A stretch of 64,000 bases of DNA, taken from assembly GCF_000682695.1 (NCBI RefSeq), contig NZ_AWFG01000074.1:156353-220352 (forward strand), given 5' to 3'. Below are positions 55,073 through 63,334 of the stretch, in pieces (positions within the stretch are counted from its first letter, which is position 1; every line of letters starts with the position of its first letter). The notes beneath the pieces are model-generated. The model was not told the DNA's origin, did no database searches, and saw nothing but the letters and a program-made list of their open reading frames with translations. Origin of the DNA: Hyphomonas chukchiensis. GTDB lineage: Bacteria; Pseudomonadota; Alphaproteobacteria; Caulobacterales; Hyphomonadaceae. The position numbers and the translations under genes are program-made.

Positions 55073-56395
55073 TCAATCCTCAATATCGGCCAGGTTTCGC
55101 GACTGAATGACACATATTATCATTGCGACTAGCAGAAGAGGTGCGACGAGAATGCCCGCCCTGCTCAAGCCTAGTGAGAGTATGGAGTCTCCGCCGGGCT
55201 CTGCCCCCATACGGCCAAGGAAAACGATCAGGATAGGACCGACACCAAACCCAAGAAGATTCATCGACAAGAGATTCATCGCGGCCAGGCGACCGCGAAA
55301 CCTGCTAGGACTGAATATCTGAAAGCCAATGACCGGGAGCACAGCCCATGCTCCACCTATCATGACGGCCGCAGTCATCCAGGCCAGCATCAACGTTGCA
55401 TTTTCAATGCGTGGCGCAATCGGAAAAACGACGAGTGCTGCGCAAGCTGCTATCAACAGAGCCACCGGTGGTCCGGCATTTCTTCGGATTTTTTCAATTC
55501 GCATGGCCAGCCATGGCCAGAAAAATATACCGATCAGTCCAGCCGGCGCCGTTGTGAAACCAAATGCATAACCAGCTGCCGACGGCTCAAATCCATGCTC
55601 TCGCACCAGTATGGTAGGCATCCAGGTCGGCATGCCCAATCCGAAGATGGTCAGAAGGCCCCCACTCAAAAGGAACGGAAAATAGAAAGCCCAGTTTTTG
55701 CGTAGATAGACAAAGAAATCTGCGAGACTTGCGCTGCCTGCTAGCTTGTCCGCCGAGATCCGTCGCTGCGGTTCGCGCACGAACAGGAAAAAGCAGGTGG
55801 CAAGCAGAAGCCCGGGCATACCCACCATAGTCAGCGTCAGGCGCCATGGGGCCATGTTTAGATTCGGACCTATGGACCCGGCAAGTTCCAACGCATAAGC
55901 GCCAACGATGAACGAGCCCGTCCCCATGATTGCGCCCACGGAGGAGTAAACGGCCATCGGCGTCGCGCGCTTTTCCCGAATGAAATAGTCAGCAATGAGG
56001 GACACGGCTGCCGGGGTGAGCACGGCTTCGCCGATGGCGACGCCGGACCTGCACACGAGCAGGCTTACGAACCCTGTCGCAAAGCCCGATGCAATCGTCG
56101 TCAGACTCCACAGAATAATACCCGCGAGAAGCAGCCCTTTTCGCTGATGGGTATCAATCCAATGGGCCAATGGCAGGCCGGCCATCGAGTACAATATGGA
56201 AAAGCCTGCCCCCATCAGCAGTCCGAGCTGAGAATCGCCAAGTCCAAGATCGCGGGAAATCGGATCTGCGAGCAGCGACAGTATGAACCTGTCGACGAAC
56301 GAGGTCGCGAACAAAAGCGTAAGCAGGATTACCGCAACCCACTTGTGCCAGCCCTCCGCATTTTCATCGGCAGATGATTCAGTGACCTGTTTCAT
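55073..56395 (-). CDS. MFS transporter, spinster-like
   Basis: 440 residues with about 12 hydrophobic segments. Motif-A-like GLPLAHWIDTHQRKG lies between TM2 and TM3; it opens VILLTLLFATSFVDRFILSL and LGLGDSQLGLLMG, which is spinster-family wording (putative aromatic or lipid-like substrate transporters in sphingomonads and relatives). ATG 56395 (MKQVTESS) follows a GGGGG tract. It is divergent from the TetR gene. It probably imports the cluster's substrate (inference). Confidence 0.9.
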   Translation of the reverse strand: MKQVTESSADENAEGWHKWVAVILLTLLFATSFVDRFILSLLADPISRDLGLGDSQLGLLMGAGFSILYSMAGLPLAHWIDTHQRKGLLLAGIILWSLTTIASGFATGFVSLLVCRSGVAIGEAVLTPAAVSLIADYFIREKRATPMAVYSSVGAIMGTGSFIVGAYALELAGSIGPNLNMAPWRLTLTMVGMPGLLLATCFFLFVREPQRRISADKLAGSASLADFFVYLRKNWAFYFPFLLSGGLLTIFGLGMPTWMPTILVREHGFEPSAAGYAFGFTTAPAGLIGIFFWPWLAMRIEKIRRNAGPPVALLIAACAALVVFPIAPRIENATLMLAWMTAAVMIGGAWAVLPVIGFQIFSPSRFRGRLAAMNLLSMNLLGFGVGPILIVFLGRMGAEPGGDSILSLGLSRAGILVAPLLLVAMIICVIQSRNLADIED

Positions 56396-56723
56396 TTTTA
56401 TTACCCCCAAATTTTTATAGAACAGGCGTACTCTGCGGAATCACAAAAGTACAACGGTTTGGACGCCAGGGTCCAATGACCGCGCAGGCCATGTACCTTA
56501 TGCTCGTAATTCGCCAGAACTACACGAAATATCAAGCAATTGTCGCTACGGAAGGTTTGACTGATTTGGGCACAAATGCTGCATTATCATCTGGATAGCT
56601 TGCGCCAAGCATTATTGCTTGAGCAGTTTGTTTTATATCGCTATTGTGCGCTGCAGCATGAATGGGCTTAGTACAGATCGCGTGTAGATCAGAAGCAGGC
56701 ACGTAAACAGGAAGATTTGACCT
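56396..56723. promoter_or_regulatory. MFS/TetR divergent promoter with operator-like elements
   Basis: In 328 bases there are: AAAAGTACAACGGTTT at 56445-56460 (one base different from the copy at 52626); AAGCAATTGTC at 56534-56544 (identical to the copy at 54863); and a perfect palindrome CAAGCA-TTAT-TGCTTG at 56606-56621 sharing CAAGCAAT with the previous site. The layout is that of a TetR repressor controlling itself, the transporter and the dioxygenase operon. Confidence 0.55.
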
Positions 56724-57458
56724 ATGGCGGAATTTGATGATTTGACGACTCGAAACCGGATCAAGGTTTCCGCGCGCCGGCTTTTTGCTGAACGCGGAGT
56801 GGAAGCTGTAACCGTTCGCGAAATTGTCGCCGCTTCAGGAGCAAAAAACGGCGGTTCACTCAATTATTACTTTAAGTCCAAGGAAGGTTTGATCCTTGAA
56901 CTGCTCGCCGAAATATTTCGCGAATCAAGTGACGGTTGGCTCATCGGTCTCTCGCAGCTCGAGAAAAATGGCGGCCCTACATGCGTACGGGATGTGGTTG
57001 AAGTGCTTGTGCGCTGGCCCGACACGTCCACATTCTCTGATCCTTCGCCTACCGCCTCCCGTTTTCTCAGCAGCCTTTTGTTTACGCGGAGACATATGGT
57101 GCGTGAATTCCTGGAGAAGATGAACTTCTCCGTGTTCGCGCGTTTGCTGGAATACATTCAGCACCTCCATTCGGACATTCCATCAGCAGTCACGCAACAA
57201 AGACTGATTTATTTTGCCTGGTACCTCATCTCGGCGAAGTCGGCTTTTGAATCCTACCAGGCCACAGGTCGCCGGAATGCGATATGGACCGATTTCGACC
57301 CCATGGAGAACCTGATCGATACAGCAACCGCCCTGATTGAAGCGCCCTGTTCTGTTGTAGAGAAGAAATCCTCTGCATCCAGCCGCTTGAAGGTTGTCAG
57401 AGGTCGCGGCAAGCACGCCGTCATGCTCCAGGCATTGGACGCTGCTCTGCCTCGTTAA
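56724..57458 (+). CDS. TetR-family transcriptional regulator
   Basis: 244 residues. The N-terminal HTH is complete: RIKVSARRLFAERGVEAVTV, REIVAASGAKNGGSLNYYF and KSKEGLI. The larger-than-usual C-terminal part (about 60-240) is helical and would bind an effector, ending in a basic tail. It is divergent from the MFS gene and upstream of the quinone-oxidoreductase-like gene. ATG 56724 is preceded by a GGAAG-like site (AGGAAGATTTGACCT). Confidence 0.9.
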   Translation: MAEFDDLTTRNRIKVSARRLFAERGVEAVTVREIVAASGAKNGGSLNYYFKSKEGLILELLAEIFRESSDGWLIGLSQLEKNGGPTCVRDVVEVLVRWPDTSTFSDPSPTASRFLSSLLFTRRHMVREFLEKMNFSVFARLLEYIQHLHSDIPSAVTQQRLIYFAWYLISAKSAFESYQATGRRNAIWTDFDPMENLIDTATALIEAPCSVVEKKSSASSRLKVVRGRGKHAVMLQALDAALPR

Positions 57459-57621
57459 GCAGCCTGCCGCTGGATCATGCACCATTCTGATGTCGATCCC
57501 GAGAAGATGATCTCAGGTTTTCTGGCAAGAACAATCGTTTTATCCTAATGTCTGATTGGAGCGAATCGAACGCTCTGAAGCAATCAGACGAATGCGTTCG
57601 CGCAGTGCGGCAAAGGATATC

Positions 57622-58650
57622 ATGATGAAAGCAGCCATATTGCAGGCTCGCGGCGAGAGCGGTCTGGTCATCTCAGATGCTCCGGAGCCGGAACGCCGTG
57701 CAGATGAAAGCATCATGCGCGTGCACGCCAGTTCGCTCAACAGGGTGGACTTGTACATGCGCGACAGCGGTTTGGGCATCACGCATGATTTGCCGTTGAT
57801 TCTCGGCGTAGACGGTGTCGGCGAAATCGTCGATCCGGCACCCGGAAGCCAGTTTAGGTCGGGAGACCGGGTCGCGCTTTTCTCGACCCTGTTTTGCGGC
57901 CAATGCAGATACTGCCTCGATGGGGATCAACCCCTATGCCTGCGAGCAAGAATTGCAGGCGAACACAGAGACGGCAGTTTCGCTGAATTTATCTCCATGC
58001 CATCCAAGTGCTTTATCCCGCTCCCAGAGTCGATCAGCTTCGAGGCTGCTGGCGTTTTGCCTGCCGCTTATGTCACAGCGTATCGCATGCTGTTTGGCAA
58101 ACGCCCCATCGCTCCAGGGGAAACTGTGCTGGTCGTGGGAGCTGGTGGCGGCGTTGGGGTCGCATGTGTCCAACTCGCCGTCTTGGCTGGCGCAACAGTC
58201 TACGTAACGACGTCAATACAAGAAAAACTAGATCAGGCGGCGTCATTAGGCGCGCAAGCCGGCATCAACTATCGCTCGGAAAATGTGCCTGAGACCATTC
58301 TCGCCCTGACAAAGGGGCAAGGCGTCGATATGGTTATCGATAGCGTCGGTCAGGCGACCTGGAGTGACTCACTTCGGTGTGTGCGCCGTGGCGGTTGTAT
58401 CGTAACGTGCGGCGCTACAACCGGCGGAAACCCTCCTGCCGATATTCAGCGGCTGTTTATCCGTCAACTCGAAATTTACGGCTCTACTGGAGGCAATATC
58501 CGAGAATTCAGGAATTTGCTGGCAATGGTCGAACAGGGGCGTCTCAACCCTGTGATTGATTCACGTTTTGAACTCGCGTCGCTGAACGAAGGATTCACGC
58601 GATTGGCGGCGGGCGAGCAGTTCGGGAAGATAGCCATTCAAATACCTTGA
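57622..58650 (+). CDS. Zinc-containing alcohol dehydrogenase-like / quinone oxidoreductase-like enzyme
   Basis: 342 residues from ATG 57622 (MMKAAILQARGES), AAAGGA upstream. GroES-like N-domain, then a Rossmann domain with VLVVGAGGGVGVACVQLA. The structural zinc Cys set is intact (CGQCRYCLDGDQPLC). The catalytic zinc ligands look absent: the usual GHE is GVDGVG and the first Cys is not in the expected place. So it is probably a zinc-free-catalysis reductase such as a crotonyl-CoA or quinone-type oxidoreductase. The substrate is unknown; it is in the catabolic island after the TetR gene. Confidence 0.85.
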   Translation: MMKAAILQARGESGLVISDAPEPERRADESIMRVHASSLNRVDLYMRDSGLGITHDLPLILGVDGVGEIVDPAPGSQFRSGDRVALFSTLFCGQCRYCLDGDQPLCLRARIAGEHRDGSFAEFISMPSKCFIPLPESISFEAAGVLPAAYVTAYRMLFGKRPIAPGETVLVVGAGGGVGVACVQLAVLAGATVYVTTSIQEKLDQAASLGAQAGINYRSENVPETILALTKGQGVDMVIDSVGQATWSDSLRCVRRGGCIVTCGATTGGNPPADIQRLFIRQLEIYGSTGGNIREFRNLLAMVEQGRLNPVIDSRFELASLNEGFTRLAAGEQFGKIAIQIP

Positions 58651-58727
58651 CCCACCCAAGTTGATCCGCTCACCGAGTGATCCCTAAACCTTTGGGAACT
58701 TCTCGATTCACTCATTCACTCGGAACG

Positions 58728-59498
58728 TCAGGCATAGCCGAGGTTTCGTCCGACCCTCGAAGCAGCATGCGTCAGTTTCAGCGATAGTGCGGGTATTTGC
58801 GCTGCTGCCTGATCCGACCATGCCATGGATAGAGACAAGGCTGCTATTGTACGCCCTGATCCGTCATGAAGCGGGACGGCTACACACATCATGTCTTCGG
58901 CGATTTCGCGGTCATCTATCGCCATACCTTTTTGCCGGACCCGTGCCAGTTCTTGCCTCAAAGCGCAGCTGTTCGTGACCGTCCGTGGCGTTGCAGAAAC
59001 AAAATCTTCTGCAGACAGGTATTCATCAAGGTCCACCTCGCTGAGAGACGCGAGCAAAACCTTTCCAACGCCGGAGCAATACGCCTCAAGCTGCATGCCT
59101 TCCCGGGTGAAGTGCGCCTGGTCCAGGCTGGCGCCGTTCGATTTCACCAGGTAAGTCACCATCCCCTCTTCAAAGACGCCGAGGTGAGCCGTCAGTCCGG
59201 TTTCTTTCGAAACCTGACGCAGTATCGGTCTGGCGGCCTCTGCGAGAATGTCGTTGAATTCACGGCCTCGGGCAAAACCCATGGCGGCAACACCAAGGTC
59301 ATATTTGCCCCGCCCAATCCGGGATATCAAACCATGCTTCAACAATTCCGCGGCGAGGCGGTGAGCAGTTGAAGTTGGTAGCCCGAGCTCCTTGGTAAGC
59401 GTTGAAAACGATGTCTTGCCGCGGTCCGTCGCGATAAGGCTAAGCAGGGTCAAGGCTCGCCCCAGAGAACGTGTATCATCCAAGCGCATCGATTTCAT
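58728..59498 (-). CDS. IclR-family transcriptional regulator
   Basis: 256 residues. Winged HTH in LLSLIATDRGKTSFSTLTKE and LGLPTSTAHRLAAELLKHGL; effector domain with YLVKSNGASLDQAH, CSGVGKVLLASLSE and IDDREIAEDMMCVAVPLHDG. IclR proteins often control aromatic catabolism. It is divergent from the hydratase-dehydrogenase-aldolase operon and likely regulates it. ATG 59498 (MKSMRLDD). Confidence 0.92.
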   Translation of the reverse strand: MKSMRLDDTRSLGRALTLLSLIATDRGKTSFSTLTKELGLPTSTAHRLAAELLKHGLISRIGRGKYDLGVAAMGFARGREFNDILAEAARPILRQVSKETGLTAHLGVFEEGMVTYLVKSNGASLDQAHFTREGMQLEAYCSGVGKVLLASLSEVDLDEYLSAEDFVSATPRTVTNSCALRQELARVRQKGMAIDDREIAEDMMCVAVPLHDGSGRTIAALSLSMAWSDQAAAQIPALSLKLTHAASRVGRNLGYA

Positions 59499-59605
59499 AC
59501 TCCCACAGTACGAGAATTTAAAATTAGTGCAAATTGATTAAATCACACACGTCACATACGAACGGCAAACGGTTCAACACACAGGCGCCGGGAGACTTTA
59601 AAAAC

Positions 59606-60403
59606 ATGGCGACGATAAGCAAAGAACTCGAAACCGAGGCTGCCCAGCTGCGGTCCGCTTACTCCAAAGGCGCAATCCCTCCCATGCGACACATCATGGA
59701 GCCAACCGATATTGAGACAGCGTACGCGATCCAGCGGATCAATACGCGCTATTGGCAGTCATCGGGCCGCAAAGTAGTTGGCCGCAAGATTGGCCTCACG
59801 GCTAAGGCGGTCCAGACCCAGCTTGGCGTAGATCAGCCAGATTATGGCGTCCTCTACTCCGATATGGAAATCGACGACGGCGGCCTTCTGGCACCTTCGA
59901 AATGCCTGCAGCCTAAAGCAGAAGCGGAAATTGCTCTGGTGCTTGGGCGGGATCTTTGTTCGACCAACGTGTCCATTGAAACAATCATAGAGGCGACTGA
60001 CTACGCAGTTGCGGCAATCGAAATTGTGGACAGCCGCATCGCGGACTGGAAAATAACATTCGCAGATACCGTTGCCGACAATGGCTCGTCTGCCTTCTTT
60101 GTTTTGGGCCAGGAGCGCCACAAGCTCGACGGGCTCGATCTGTACACATGCGGTATGGCGCTTGAGATAAATGGTTCAGTAGCATCCCTCGGCGCGGGCG
60201 CTGCGTGTCTCGGCCATCCGCTGAATGCGGCCGCCTGGCTTGCGTCCACGCTCGGCGCAATGGGCGAAGGCCTGAAGAAAGGCGCCATCCTGCTGACAGG
60301 GGCCCTCGGCCCCATGGTCGCCTTGACTCCCGGCGATCATGTCTGCGCCAGGATTGGGGGTATTGGAAAATGCGAATTCACCTATGCGGAGGACTTCAAA
60401 TGA
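59606..60403 (+). CDS. 2-oxopent-4-enoate hydratase-type enzyme
   Basis: 265 residues from ATG 59606; GGGAG lies upstream at a rather long distance. The MhpD/DmpE-family sequence has [37 protein letters not shown] (metal Glu residues), [17 protein letters not shown] and [14 protein letters not shown]. It adds water to a 2-hydroxy-2,4-dienoate to give a 4-hydroxy-2-oxo acid. It overlaps the next gene by 4 bases. With the following two genes it forms a meta-cleavage lower pathway. Confidence 0.92.
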   Translation: MATISKELETEAAQLRSAYSKGAIPPMRHIMEPTDIETAYAIQRINTRYWQSSGRKVVGRKIGLTAKAVQTQLGVDQPDYGVLYSDMEIDDGGLLAPSKCLQPKAEAEIALVLGRDLCSTNVSIETIIEATDYAVAAIEIVDSRIADWKITFADTVADNGSSAFFVLGQERHKLDGLDLYTCGMALEINGSVASLGAGAACLGHPLNAAAWLASTLGAMGEGLKKGAILLTGALGPMVALTPGDHVCARIGGIGKCEFTYAEDFK

Positions 60404-61344
60404 ACGAGCGCATAAAAGCGGCGGTCATCGGTTCCGGGAATATCGGGACTGATCTCATGATCAAGATCATAAGGAATTCCAAAGTGCTGGAAATGGCCGC
60501 AATGGTCGGCATCGATCCGGATTCTGATGGCCTGGCGCGGGCCCGTAGGTTTGGAATCGCCACCACACATGAGGGCATTGATGGCTTGCAGCGTCTTGAT
60601 TGCTGGGACGATATCAAAGTGGTGTTTGATGCGACCTCGGCAGGCGCGCACAAGAAACACAATGATGTCGTTACCTCTGCCGGGAAAGTGATGATCGACC
60701 TGACTCCGGCCGCCATCGGTCCTTATGTGATCCCCGTGGTGAATGGCGACAAACATCTTGGCGCAAACAATGTGAACATGGTCACGTGCGGTGGTCAGGC
60801 GACAATTCCGATCGTCGCCGCCGTGTCATCCGTCGCGACGGTCCATTACGGCGAAATCGTTGCCTCGATTGCCTCCAAGTCCGCCGGCCCTGGCACCCGG
60901 GCCAATATCGACGAGTTCACCGAGACGACGTCCAAGGGAATCGAACAGGTCGGGGGCGCCGCAAAAGGCAAGGCAATCATTGTACTCAATCCGGCCGAGC
61001 CGCCGATGATCATGCGCGACACGGTGTTCACACTGTCCAGCGGGGCCGACGAAGCAACGATCGAAGCGGCGATTTTGACGATGGTGGAAAAAGTCAAATC
61101 CTATGTTCCTGGATACTGCCTGAAACAGAAAGTCCAGTTCGAGCGCTTCGGCTCGAACAACAAGGTTCATATTCCTGGTATCGGCGAGTTCGAGGGTATC
61201 AAGACAAGCGTCTTTCTGGAAGTGGAAGGTGCCGCGCACTACTTGCCTGCATACGCCGGCAATCTGGACATCATGACATCGGCAGGCCTTGCAACAGCAG
61301 AAAAAATTGCCACTACCCGCTTCCTGAAGGAGCCAGCACAATGA
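60400..61344 (+). CDS. Acylating acetaldehyde dehydrogenase (MhpF/DmpF/BphJ type)
   Basis: 314 residues; ATG 60400 overlaps the previous stop, GCGGAGG upstream. Rossmann start [20 protein letters not shown], then the nucleophile Cys130 in [12 protein letters not shown]. It converts the aldehyde (acetaldehyde or propanal) made by the aldolase to acyl-CoA with NAD and CoA. In BphI/BphJ-type complexes the aldehyde is channelled from the aldolase. It overlaps the aldolase gene by 4 bases. Confidence 0.95.
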   Translation: MNERIKAAVIGSGNIGTDLMIKIIRNSKVLEMAAMVGIDPDSDGLARARRFGIATTHEGIDGLQRLDCWDDIKVVFDATSAGAHKKHNDVVTSAGKVMIDLTPAAIGPYVIPVVNGDKHLGANNVNMVTCGGQATIPIVAAVSSVATVHYGEIVASIASKSAGPGTRANIDEFTETTSKGIEQVGGAAKGKAIIVLNPAEPPMIMRDTVFTLSSGADEATIEAAILTMVEKVKSYVPGYCLKQKVQFERFGSNNKVHIPGIGEFEGIKTSVFLEVEGAAHYLPAYAGNLDIMTSAGLATAEKIATTRFLKEPAQ

Positions 61345-62372
61345 CCTTCGATCCGACAAAGCAGCGGCTCTATATTCAGGACGTGACGTTGCGCGATGGC
61401 ATGCACGCTATTCGCCACCAGTACGGCCTGGATCATGTCCGCAATATTGCTCGCGCACTCGATGAGGCCGGCGTCGACGCAATCGAAGTCGCCCACGGAG
61501 ATGGTCTTAACGGCTCCAGCTTCAATTACGGCTTCGGAGCTCACACAGACTGGGAATGGATCGAAGCAGTGGCCGATGTGGTCAAATCGGCCCAGCTGAC
61601 GACCCTGCTACTTCCCGGGATTGGCACTATCGAAGAGCTCAAACATGCCCACAGCCTGGGCGTCCGTTCGGTCCGTATTGCCACGCATTGTACGGAAGCT
61701 GACATTTCTAAACAGCACATCGAGGCGTCACGGGCGCTCGGTATGGATACGGTCGGCTTCCTGATGATGAGCCACATGATCGAACCCGATGCGCTCGCTG
61801 CACAGGCGAAGCTGATGGAAACCTACGGCGCCGAGTGCGTCTATGTCACCGATAGTGGGGGCGCCATGGACATGGACGCGTACCGCGCGCGGCTCGACGC
61901 TTACGATCGCGTACTGAAGCCTGAGACCACCCGGGGCGTTCATGCTCACCATAACCTTTCACTCGGTGTTGCAAACTCGATCGTTGCGGTCCAGGCAGGC
62001 GCCGTACGTGTCGATGCTTCCCTCGCAGGAATGGGTGCAGGCGCAGGCAACGCACCTCTGGAAGTGTTCATCGCCGCCGCCGATCGCAAAGGCTGGTCCC
62101 ATGGCTGCGACCTCTTCAAATTGATGGATGCGGCTGAAGAACTCGTCCGCCCCCTTCAGGATCGGCCAGTTCAGGTCGATCGCGAAACACTGTCTCTGGG
62201 CTATGCGGGTGTTTATTCGTCATTTCTGCGGCACGCTGAAAAGGCATCGAAGGATTACGGTGTTGATACGCGCCAGATCCTTGTCGAACTTGGCCGCCGC
62301 CGCATGGTTGGGGGTCAGGAAGATATGATTGTCGACGTCGCTCTCGACCTTTCGCGCGCATCAACCACCTAG
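61341..62372 (+). CDS. 4-hydroxy-2-oxovalerate aldolase (BphI/MhpE type)
   Basis: 343 residues from ATG 61341. The HMGL-like TIM barrel has [18 protein letters not shown] (catalytic Arg18, metal Asp19, His22), [38 protein letters not shown] and the metal pair HAHHNLSLG. It cleaves 4-hydroxy-2-oxo acids to pyruvate and an aldehyde. Operon partners upstream complete the pathway. It is convergent with the isomerase-like gene. Confidence 0.95.
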   Translation: MTFDPTKQRLYIQDVTLRDGMHAIRHQYGLDHVRNIARALDEAGVDAIEVAHGDGLNGSSFNYGFGAHTDWEWIEAVADVVKSAQLTTLLLPGIGTIEELKHAHSLGVRSVRIATHCTEADISKQHIEASRALGMDTVGFLMMSHMIEPDALAAQAKLMETYGAECVYVTDSGGAMDMDAYRARLDAYDRVLKPETTRGVHAHHNLSLGVANSIVAVQAGAVRVDASLAGMGAGAGNAPLEVFIAAADRKGWSHGCDLFKLMDAAEELVRPLQDRPVQVDRETLSLGYAGVYSSFLRHAEKASKDYGVDTRQILVELGRRRMVGGQEDMIVDVALDLSRASTT

Positions 62373-62401
62373 GTCCCCAAACGCGTCAGGAGAATGGGAG
62401 C

Positions 62402-63010
62402 CTAGGCGTGCTTTCGCATCAGCGCATGTCGTAGATTGGGCAGACGATCCACGCCGAAATACATGTCTGTGCCATCGATATAAAAGGTCGGCACGCCGAA
62501 AGCGCCCTTGTCGATCGCAGCCTGAGTGTTCGCCCTCAATGCATCACGGGCACGTGCCCCGTCAGAATCTTCGATAAGCGCGTTCCCGTCGAAACCTAGC
62601 TCGTCGGCTAATCTCACGAGTATCATTCTGTCAGAGATGTCCTGATCCTGGGACCAATAAGCGTCGTAAACGGCTCGGGCCCAAGGAACACAGGATACGC
62701 CCTTTTGATCCTCCAGAACGATACATGCGCGCATGGCAGCGGCACTGTTTACTGGAAATACGCGGGGCGGGAAATTCACAACCTTCCCCGTAATCCGGGA
62801 CCAATCACCTATGTCTTTCTGATTGTAAGCGATCTTGGCCGGAACATGAGTTCGGACATGATATACACTTGAATTCACGGCGTTGAATATGCCCCCCACC
62901 AGGACAGGCCGCCAAATCAGCGACTCGTTGAATTCGGCGGCCAACGGCTGGATTCCCTCAAAGCCGAAATATGACCATGGACTCGAGCAATCAAAAAAAA
63001 CTTCAATCAT
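62402..63010 (-). CDS. 2-hydroxychromene-2-carboxylate isomerase-like, DsbA/kappa-GST fold
   Basis: 202 residues from ATG 63010 (MIEVFFDCSSPWSYFGFEGI), GGAGG upstream; an in-frame start at 63043 is less likely. Catalytic Ser10 in the CSSPWSYF motif, then PPRVFPVNSAAAMRACIVLE and AIDKGAFGVPTFYIDG (cis-Pro loop) fit the HCCA isomerase family. Known enzymes act in naphthalene degradation, but the family is broad. A role in opening a bicyclic ring product is suggested by the neighbours only. Confidence 0.85.
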   Translation of the reverse strand: MIEVFFDCSSPWSYFGFEGIQPLAAEFNESLIWRPVLVGGIFNAVNSSVYHVRTHVPAKIAYNQKDIGDWSRITGKVVNFPPRVFPVNSAAAMRACIVLEDQKGVSCVPWARAVYDAYWSQDQDISDRMILVRLADELGFDGNALIEDSDGARARDALRANTQAAIDKGAFGVPTFYIDGTDMYFGVDRLPNLRHALMRKHA

Positions 63011-63334
63011 GACTCGGCGCCTCCTTTTCGTAATCTCGATCATCTTGCCCGTTCCGGAATTACTACATCGGGGCAGGAGCCCGGTCGATGGCGCTTTCGG
63101 GTTTGGGGAGGTTTTTTAATTAGTACTTTTGTTTTAGTTTTTTGCGAAGACTGCAGGCGTATCAATTAAATTGACGCCTTCGAATCTCTTTATCTATTTG
63201 TTTTTAAAGCTTTTTTATTCCCATTGCTTTTCTGCGATCAGATTTGAGATCGTCGCAGTGTAGACTTATCTGTAAGTTCTATTCTATAGATTTCGGTGTG
63301 AGCAAGACACCCTATCCGCATCCAGGAGGAAAAT
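63011..63334. promoter_or_regulatory. Divergent promoter region with a 25-bp palindrome
   Basis: These 324 bases are AT-rich. At 63155-63179 lies an inverted repeat AGGCGT...CAATT-A-AATTG ACGCCT (outer arms six bases, inner arms five, offset by two bases), suiting a dimeric regulator. CAAAAGTAC (reverse strand, 63122-63130) repeats the core of the motif at 56444-56452. It controls the isomerase-like gene leftward and the acyl-CoA dehydrogenase rightward. No gene is supported inside. Confidence 0.5.
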
